From the NCBI GenBank assembly GCA_011316305.1, contig SAUG01000077.1, positions 310,001-374,000 of the forward strand: a stretch of DNA of 64,000 bases, written 5' to 3'. The position numbers and the translations under genes were made by a program. Positions 56,926-64,000 of the stretch are shown piece after piece. Under the pieces are notes generated by a model. The model made no database searches and was not told the DNA's origin. It worked only from the letters and a program-made list of their open reading frames with translations. Source of the stretch: Rusavskia elegans. Its lineage: Eukaryota > Ascomycota > Lecanoromycetes > Teloschistales > Teloschistaceae. How positions within the stretch are numbered: position 1 is the first letter of the stretch; each line of letters opens with the position of its first letter.

Positions 56926-58343
56926 AGCCCTGGAAGGGTGAAAAACTTTGGCAGGAATGGGCTATATAAGGTTGGAAATTGGGGATGGAGATTCGACGAT
57001 CTCTTAGTTCTCATGATGGATGTGTCCTCTGCATGAGAATTCCAGTCGGACATGAAGTCGATCTATCGATAGCTTTGTACTTCGTCACGTTATTCAAGCA
57101 ATCGTTTACCAAATGCCCCCGACCTTCTACTTGACCTAAATATGAACTTCGCATAAGCAAAAACCTCATCTTGAGCCAAGGTCCTCGTGCTTGTAAGTAA
57201 TATTGCCATCAGCTGCTAACGCTACATGGGACAATCAGCTACATGCAAGGCTATTGAACATTTCCTATGCCATCGTCCATGTCAAACAAGAATTTTGTTG
57301 TGAGCAGGATCCGCAACCCCGTCCGAACGATCTGATCACTACATGCAGGTCCACAAGCGCAGCGTACCGACTCGTCTCGCTGCGGTCCTGGAATGCGGTC
57401 ATGGAGCCGCCGTACGGAGTATATCGGTACTCCCATTGATTACTCGCTGTAGGCCAGCTGCTTGCTGCCCCTCAAGATTACGAGTAAGAAACGCGTTGTC
57501 GTGAACACTCGTGATGCTCTTGTTACGCGGACTCATTCGCTGGTCCATTGAGACCAATACTCAGGGGCCGAAATGAAGAGCAGGTCGAGCCGCTGTCATT
57601 CAGCTGATGCGACGAAGATCTTCCCCAGACGAACGGTGTTCGACAGTTCGACGAACGTTCGATGACAGGGGGTTGGAAAAGTCAAATGCTGCCGACAAAA
57701 GCTAGACCTCCACAAAGGCGTAGGTAGCCACCTCCGGTCAGCGAATGAAATGTCTTCTGGGGAAAACCCGGGGACCAGTCACCAGAGCAAGGGAAAAGCG
57801 AGGAATGAGCCAGGGATGCCGGTGGCTTTAGCTCATGGCTAGATCGGGGCTGGACCTTGGGTTAGTTTGAGATGAAAGCATGAAAGCAGCTTAGTCCACT
57901 TCCATCTCCGCCATCTCATTGGTTTCTCGGACGCCTTCAATTGCCCTTCCAATTGATGCCCACAGATCGAGGAAACATGCGGGCGAACGGTTGACCACTT
58001 GCTTCTCCTGACTATGGATGCTGTCCACTCTTCGATCCCACACTCGAGCTTCATTTCGAAGTAGACTTGTTATCCTCCGATAAGAGATTGGCTTTTCCCT
58101 CCTCACTCGTGACTCCTGATGGGCATATTTACGCCAACTGTGCCATTCGACATCTGCGGGCTGTGTGGACCATGACCCACCGCCGAGAACTGTCCTCTCT
58201 TCGCCGACGCGCCCCTGCCTGAAGTTGGTTATTAGGACGCCTAAGGCGGACAGTATACGTCTACATATTTCGACATTTTGCAGCACTCTCAGCTTCTTCA
58301 ATTCAAACGAAAAAGGAAATCCCTTCAGAACCACTTTTCCAAT
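56926..58343. other. Intergenic region
   Basis: About 1.4 kb without a recognised gene; the frames on both strands are short. It separates two plus-strand genes. Confidence 0.4.
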
Positions 58344-60069
58344 ATGAAACGGAAGTTCTCTTTCTCTTCGCTACGCCTTGTACGTACTCGATCTTGGCTG
58401 TTACTCCCTCGTCCTTGCATTGGAGAAAACACTACGTCTACTTTGCGTGTGTACAAGTTCCCACTGACGTTCACTGTAGAAGCTCTCTTCAGCAACAGCC
58501 GAAGATGCCATCACACCCGAAGGACTTGATTCTCCACCCTACAGCCCAACCCCATCCTGCATGGAACGTCCAGTAGTCCCACCTCACATAATCGCTGAGC
58601 TTCGAGTATGTTGTGCCATCGTGGTCAACGAGACAAATCCGCCAGAATATGATGACGTTCCCGATCATCGAGAGATGCTCAAGAAATACATTGCCGAACG
58701 TGACGCTCAAAAGGCTCAAGCAGAGAAAACCACTGCAAAAGAGGAACGAAGGGTGTCCACTCGGCCTCAACGCAAGCGTGACTCGACCACCGATGCAACT
58801 GGCTCCACCCCTTATCGCCACGTTCCGCAGAATGCAGCCTCCAACTTCGAAGCTACGGCCAGTGTCCGAAAACCCTCATTGAGCTACCTTGATATACCGA
58901 GCGTTGAGCCATTGGAACCATGTCATACTAAAGCATCCAGCAAGAAGCCCCAGGAGCGAAATGAGGCCTTGGAAACTATACGTACAGCCATGGACGCTCG
59001 GCCGAAGACTTCCGCTGCTGCCTGTATAGATTATTCCGGGCCATCAGTGGAGTCGAGTAATTCGACCTCAAGGAGTACGACTACCTACAACGAATTCAAT
59101 CGTCCGTCGACCGGTCAGACTTCTCTGGCTATCACACCGGGAGACGATAAGCGATGTTCTTACACTGCAGGCCGTACTTCTGAGCCGGACCCCGAGTCAT
59201 CTTCCATCGCAGATGCCAGTGCCAAAGTCTGGATGGCCCAAGAACTCGCTCGACGAAGAGCTGAATACCAAAGCACTGGACAGGCTGCAAGACCTGCAAG
59301 CCGAGCGACGATGCAAAGACCTGGTAGTAGAGCCGGCAGTATTGCAGGAAGTGTTCTCGAAGGCGTCCGGGATTACATCAAGCCTCGAGCCAGCATGGAC
59401 AGCGTACGCTCGGAATACAATTTGTCCCGAACTCAGAGCCGCAGCGGAAGTATCAGGAGCAACAAATCAAACACGTGGCACCGAGTCAAGGGGCTCAGGA
59501 GGAAGAACAGCTGGAGTTCATTCCGCAGTGCCACCGTCGAACCGGAACCGACTACCAGCACAGCGCCCGACGGGGGAGTCAACTTGAATCGGGCACTACC
59601 CGCCCTTCCCGGGTTGGATTCGTACAAGGAGAAGAAGTCTAAGCCAACTCATATCGCACAGCTCATCGGCGGTAACAACCGGGCCAAGAGCGTGCCAAAT
59701 GCAAGAGCGCTCCAACCCCCTGCAACAGTCAGACCCAGCGGGATGGTCCGCAACGTGAGTAATCCTGAGGATATCAAGAGGCAGGCGGACTTGAAAAGGG
59801 CTGTCGAGGAGAAGATGGGGATCGGATCAATCACCGAATCACAACATCTGCAATCCCTTCCACCTGTCCAAGGAAACAATTTCTATACCATGGATCAAGC
59901 TAGCAGATCGATGGTTGCAACCCCAACCGGTGCTCCGACTAACATGCCTCGACCGGCAACAGCCACCGCAGGCGAGACCAAGAAACCTGGACTGAGGAAG
60001 AAGCTGAGGCGTTTTTGGACGTTTTCCGGTGATAAGCCGAAGATGGGGAAGATGGTTGCCACCAATTAG
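58344..60069 (+). CDS. Uncharacterised Ser/Arg-rich protein
   Basis: Two exons (58344-58379 and 58480-60069; 100-bp intron with donor GTACGT and acceptor CTGTAG) give 541 aa. The short first exon MKRKFSFSSLRL joins in frame to KLSSATAEDAITPEG and LDSPPYSPTPS, which continues into the large second exon; an internal ATG at 58561 would lose this segment. The protein is mostly disordered, rich in Ser, Arg, Thr and Pro. It has a short helical part DDVPDHREMLKKYIAERDAQK, a segment KVWMAQELARRRAEY, SVRSEYNLSRTQSRSGSI and a basic end KKPGLRKKLRRFWTFSG. Several RxxS sites suggest kinase targets. I do not recognise a family; such proteins occur widely in filamentous ascomycetes. Confidence 0.75.
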
Positions 60070-60546
60070 TGTTTTCTTTTCGTTTCATATGTCAAAATCT
60101 CCCTCTTCATGTGTTTATGAGTAATGGCGTCCTTAATGGGCCACGGAAGCAGTGCCATCTATCAGGCGGGGGTCGGCAGTCTTGGGAAGAGCATTTTGAG
60201 GCCCAGGATGGTCCCTATGTCGGAAAGGGAGTAATATATAATTAGGTCCTTACTTCATCGTATCAGGTTCGATACAAACTGCAGCAGTTTTATTGAGTAT
60301 GTGTTCGGTAATCACTTGAAGAATTAACGTCTGAAATTGAATCGTGGGCTTGTTCACCGGCCAATCCCATCTTGCATCTCCGCTGTGAACTCAGGAGACA
60401 GACATTGAATAGTCACGTGAACGTCTTCTCCTTATCGGTATCAGTAAATAAGCCTCGGCTGTCATTTCTCACGAACAACTCCCTCCAGTGACTAGAACTC
60501 AGCCTACAACGTACACTGAAGCTGTCTTATATTCCTCAAGTCCGTC
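60070..60546. other. Intergenic region
   Basis: No gene. It should hold the 3' end of the Ser/Arg-rich gene and the promoter of the enoyl-CoA hydratase/isomerase gene. Confidence 0.4.
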
Positions 60547-61441
60547 ATGCCTCCCATGCCGCCTTTGTTTAGGCTCGCTCTTGAGCCCGAAGGCAGCATC
60601 ACGTGTACCCAACCCTCGCAGAGAGTCTACCTTCTTACCTTCGATTCTCCTCCAGACAACCGCCTTACGCCTGAATTCTGTGCAGCCTTCGTCTTGGCCC
60701 TCGATATTGTAGATCTCCGGTTCGACAAAGGAGTTATCATAACTACATCCGCCCTCCCGAAATTTTATAGCAATGGTTTGGATCTCGAATCCGCCTTCAA
60801 GTCCAAGTCGTTCTTCCCTGACAGCCTTTATCCGCTTTGGAAACGATTGTTGACGTACGTCTTGTCTACATCTCTGTTACGGAAAACACTTCTGGATTAC
60901 TTCTCATGCAGCTGAACTTGACAACAGCTACCCCATGCCCACCATCGCCCTTATCAATGGCCACGCCTTCGCCGCCGGCATCATGACAGCCACAATGCAC
61001 GACTACCGCTTCATGAATCCCCATCGTGGCTTCATCTGCCTCAACGAACTCGAATTCGGCGCCCCCCTCAAAGCCCCCATGTCCAGCATCTTCCGACAGA
61101 AGCTACCGAATCCGAATACTTATCGTACAATGGTGCTGGAAGCGAAGAGATTCAATGCCCTTGAAGCTTTGCAAGAAGGTATCGTGGATGGATTGGGTAT
61201 GGTACCTGAGGTCCTGAAGTTCGTTCAGGAGATGGGACTTGTGGACAAGGCGAAGAGTGGGGTCTATGGACAATTGAAGGCCGAAATGTGGAGAGAGACG
61301 GTGGCATATCTGGATGATTATGTGGGAAGTGAGAAGTTGATTGAGGAGAGGATTCGAGGGGAGGAGCGGCGTCAAGAGCGGTGCGAGAGGAGGGTTGCCG
61401 AGTGGGAGAAGTCGAAAGATCAGAAAGGTGCAAAGTTGTGA
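60547..61441 (+). CDS. Enoyl-CoA hydratase/isomerase family protein, probably peroxisomal
   Basis: Crotonase-fold enzyme that would hydrate or isomerise enoyl-CoA in fatty-acid oxidation. Two exons (60547-60854 and 60928-61441, 73-bp intron with GTACGT donor) give 273 aa. Core marks are VYLLTFDSPPDNRLTPEF, GVIITTSALPKFYSNGLDLE (CoA-ester oxyanion strand), and after the joint YPMPTIALINGHAFAAGIMTA, YRFMNPHRGFICLNELEFGA and RFNALEALQEGIVDG. The usual hydratase glutamates are not both evident, which favours an isomerase of the Eci1 type. The last residues are AKL, a PTS1-like tripeptide. An acyl-CoA synthetase gene lies two genes to the right. Confidence 0.87.
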
Positions 61442-61977
61442 TATCCAGGAATCCTTTAAGGCCGTATCCCGGGCTCTAAGAGGCTACCAATCCGGGTGGA
61501 AAAAGAACAAAGCAAGCCAGAAGGGCCTAGGCTGATTAAACAGCTATTAGGCTTTTCCAGATCCAGGGTCTCGATACCGATCTTCGTCGTGGTCTGCGGG
61601 TATCATCATACCTTCAGCTCGCGGAGGCCCTCACCCTGGACAAAGTCTCTACCACAATATCGACAGTGCGCGGCAATGCCATTTGAGAATAGTAACCTCT
61701 GGCTTCCGCAATAATGAATACTGAAACATTCTGGGCTGCTATCAAGGACCGCTTTGAGCTCAACGCTCTTATTTGGTTCCCGCCGACGAGGGAATCAAAT
61801 AGTCGAGCCTCACCGATACATTTGCAATCGGTCCATCGAGCGACCACGCTACTTGGCACATCGAGTTTCGACTATGTACAAAAGTGCTATCATGTCGATA
61901 CCAAGATTCATCAGCATCAGCACCCCGATGCGTGCCTTCAACCCTTATCCAAAACCGCTCTCGTGGATCTCCGCCTA
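61442..61977. other. Intergenic region between convergent genes
   Basis: Contains two 3' ends; no gene is seen. Confidence 0.4.
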
Positions 61978-63034
61978 TCAGGTAATGGCATTCGCAACGC
62001 TGTTCTGTGCCACGATAATATAACCTGCAAACACCACGCTCCGTCAGCATTCCAATGACAGAATCCCACCCACCAACGCAAAGGAACGAACAACTCACTT
62101 GGATACAACGGATCGAACGGCTCCCCCGTATCCCTCTCCGTCTCTGTCCTTCGCGGCAATCTCTTTAGGTTCGCACTCGCGACATTCACTGTTGCATCAC
62201 CTTGACAGCCCTCGATCATTTGCCCAAAAATATCCGCTTTACATCGATCATAAGTTGGGAGGAGTGAGCTATTGTTTGGAACCCAGAAGCCGAGCGAGCA
62301 GTTGAATGCACCTGCAAATCGGATCCGAAAAACGTCAGTATGTGTAAGAGAGAGTGAGAAAGAGGAAGAGAAAGATCGAAAACCCCAAGATAAGATGGAA
62401 GCTCTTCGGTTCCAAGCGACGAACAAACAATCCACAACCAACCCCAGGAACTCCAGACTAAACAGACCAATAAATCCAAAAAAACACGCAACCACCCCAG
62501 CATCCAAGCCTCATAGCTCTCACCACATAAATGAATAAACATTCCAAGAAAAGACTCACCAACAGGCGCCACCCCCCAAACCCACCTCTCCCTCCCCGCT
62601 CCCACCTGCCCCTGCCTCCCCACATACTCCAACAAGACACACGCGACATTCACAATCGCCGCGCAACTTCCCCAATCAATCGTATACCCCGTCCTATCTT
62701 GCGTACAATTAAGGTGGAACGGATTCTGCTCCTCCAAGCTAAGATCGACTTTGCTGTTGCAGGTTGATTTTGAGGCGGGCTTGGCGGAGGAGTCTTGGTT
62801 TGTGGGGGGCCCACAAGGATCAGGGAGGAGGGGGGTGGATGTGCCCCAGATGTGGAGGCTGGTGTTGGTGGTGATGGTTGTGGTGTCGTTGTCGGAGGCG
62901 GTGGGGGAGGTAGGGAGGCGAGGGTCATTGACGCGGGGGTTTGTGCCTGGGGTCGGGAAGGCGAAGGTGTAGGGTGGGAGGGGAAGGAGAGTAGTGAGGA
63001 ATAGGGGTCCGAGGTTTTGAAGTGGGTATCTCAT
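61978..63034 (-). CDS. Predicted secreted protein, Cys-containing, unknown function
   Basis: Three exons (63034-62560, 62311-62099, 62024-61978) give 244 aa; introns are 248 and 74 bp with GTGAGT donors. A signal peptide (LGPLFLTTLLPLPPYTFAF) is followed by a Thr/Asn-rich segment and then a domain with about seven cysteines: LLPDPCGPPTNQ, KSTCNSKVDLSLEEQNPFHL, NCTQDRTGYTIDWGSCAAIV, NVACVLLEYVGRQ, FNCSLGFWVPNNSSLLPTY, DRCKADIFGQMIEGCQGDA. The last exon gives the end SYIIVAQNSVANAIT; without it the frame runs on with random sequence. No family is recognised. Secretion and spaced cysteines suggest a stable extracellular protein, possibly an effector. Confidence 0.62.
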
Positions 63035-63608
63035 TCTGAGGTTGAGAAGAAGAAAAGGGATGTAGAAAGTCGAAAGGAAACGTATATGAAGCTTGAAGTA
63101 AAAGTCAATCCTAGACTCTTGATACAACCCTGTTAGAGCAAAAATTCGATTACGAGAAGAATTATCAGTTCCGCTTGGAAAAGTTGCATCATCTACATCA
63201 CCTCTCATCAGAAAACACAGCAGCAGCACATTTTTCTTCTTCTCCGATCGTATCGTACAGAAGATTCATTCCCCACCGATCTTCTTCTCATAAGGAGACG
63301 AGTCCGACATGACGATTGGAAAAAAAATGCCGGGGCTAGAGTACAAGAAGCGCGACTTGCGACATTGGTATTGTGGTAGAGGCTCGCATACTGATGTAAC
63401 CAGCGGGCTGATTGTTGGGCTGATTGACCATTAATTCACCATGAATACCAAGATCTCTGCTTCGAATGGTTTAGGAGGAGGGGGAGATAGAGTGGAGATG
63501 CTGGATTTGTATTTCATTTGGGATGAAATGGGATATTGGGCATGTGAGAGTGTATGTACATCAAAATACCAAAAACCCATATCTAAAAGCTCGTGTATAA
63601 TCCAAGAG

Positions 63609-63648
<40 letters not shown>

Positions 63649-63764
63649 CTTAGAGTTCATGCTCATTGGCAATAGAAAAATAAGTAAAAGATGAAAGGTA
63701 AACGACGTGGACGAGATACGTATACGATAAGATGGGCAATATCCATTCATCTATCTACCTGACC
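63035..63764. other. Intergenic region with GT microsatellite
   Basis: Promoter of the secreted-protein gene and the 3' end of the acyl-CoA synthetase gene. It includes the (GT)18 tract. No gene is seen. Confidence 0.45.
63611..63646. repeat. (GT)18 microsatellite
   Basis: Thirty-six bases of perfect GT repeat about 120 bp downstream of the acyl-CoA synthetase stop codon. Confidence 0.95.
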
Positions 63765-64000
63765 CGATCCACCGACCTTTCTCCAAGAAGCCTCATACCC
63801 TCTTCCCTCAACTTGAATTTCTGGATCTTGCCGCTTGCGGTTTTGGGGTAGTCGGATACCCAGAATACATATTTTGGTACTTTCAAGATCAGATCATCAA
63901 CATCTACCAAGCACTGGATGGGATGGCCAGGTAGGGTAGGGATATATCACTCACCTAGATGATGACTCAAGTTCTCTCTTACCCAGCTCCTTATCTCCTC
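63765..64000 (-). CDS. Acyl-CoA synthetase (AMP-forming), 3' end, cut by window edge
   Basis: Only the last part is present: 64000-63955 and 63879-63765, with a 75-bp intron (donor GTGAGT, acceptor TTGAAAG). It reads [20 protein letters not shown], then [20 protein letters not shown] and ends [18 protein letters not shown] is the A10 motif of the adenylate-forming superfamily, with the catalytic Lys. Length and wording fit acyl-CoA or acetyl-CoA-like synthetases that activate fatty acids. It reads toward the window interior, and the rest of the gene lies beyond 64000. No peroxisomal tripeptide is at its end. Confidence 0.88.

Noticed and set aside
58561..60069. Start of the Ser/Arg-rich gene at the ATG at 58561
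   Set aside because: In-frame coding sequence continues upstream to a clean acceptor at 58479 and a short first exon at 58344.

Overview
This is nuclear DNA of a filamentous ascomycete fungus. Genes carry short introns (about 45-250 bp) with GTRNGT donors and CTRAY-like branch points. The gene set is typical of Pezizomycotina: SSK1, a WSC sensor, ATG33, an arginine-specific CPSase with its attenuator peptide, and an HRQ/DUF3445 protein. One island is so AT-rich and stop-ridden that repeat-induced point mutation (RIP) is the obvious cause. A Dothideomycete would fit, but the sequence alone does not prove it. All exon borders were read by eye from splice signals, frame and family resemblance.

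Layout. 1-9 kb: SSK1 response regulator, a membrane-anchored spermidine-synthase-like protein, a small secreted protein and an aldo/keto reductase. 9-14.7 kb: gene-poor, holding a DUG3-like glutamine amidotransferase broken by two nonsense codons. 14.75-19.45 kb: a RIP-degraded transposon island with three copies of a ~0.4 kb LTR, a ruined chromodomain of a Ty3/gypsy integrase and long inverted repeats. A tRNA-Gly-like gene sits at its right edge. 19.9-27.6 kb: a small nitrogen-catabolism cluster. It contains a fused isochorismatase-type hydrolase/amidase resembling biuret hydrolase joined to allophanate hydrolase, a divergently transcribed NCS1 permease, and a decayed Zn2Cys6 transcription factor. 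28.5-35.2 kb: housekeeping genes (CCDC97-like, SPS19, ATG33, IST3, dynein light intermediate chain). 35.45-35.85 kb: a 397-bp uninterrupted run of C. 35.9-51.4 kb: HRQ/DUF3445 protein, WSC sensor, cyclin, several uncharacterised or secreted proteins and a GPI-type serine carboxypeptidase. 52-64 kb: GNAT acetyltransferase, CPA1 with its spliced upstream peptide, a Ser/Arg-rich protein, a peroxisomal enoyl-CoA hydratase/isomerase, a secreted protein and the 3' end of an acyl-CoA synthetase.

How genes may work together. The fusion enzyme and NCS1 permease share a promoter region holding GATA-type sites and a perfect 16-bp palindrome, which suggests import and stepwise hydrolysis of a ureide-like nitrogen source. 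Their nearest regulator is a pseudogene. SPS19 (ends SKL), the enoyl-CoA hydratase/isomerase (ends AKL) and the acyl-CoA synthetase all fit fatty-acid oxidation. SSK1 and the WSC sensor are stress and cell-wall signalling components. The most notable items are the hydrolase fusion with its ruined regulator, the 24-residue arginine attenuator peptide split over three exons, and the poly-C tract.
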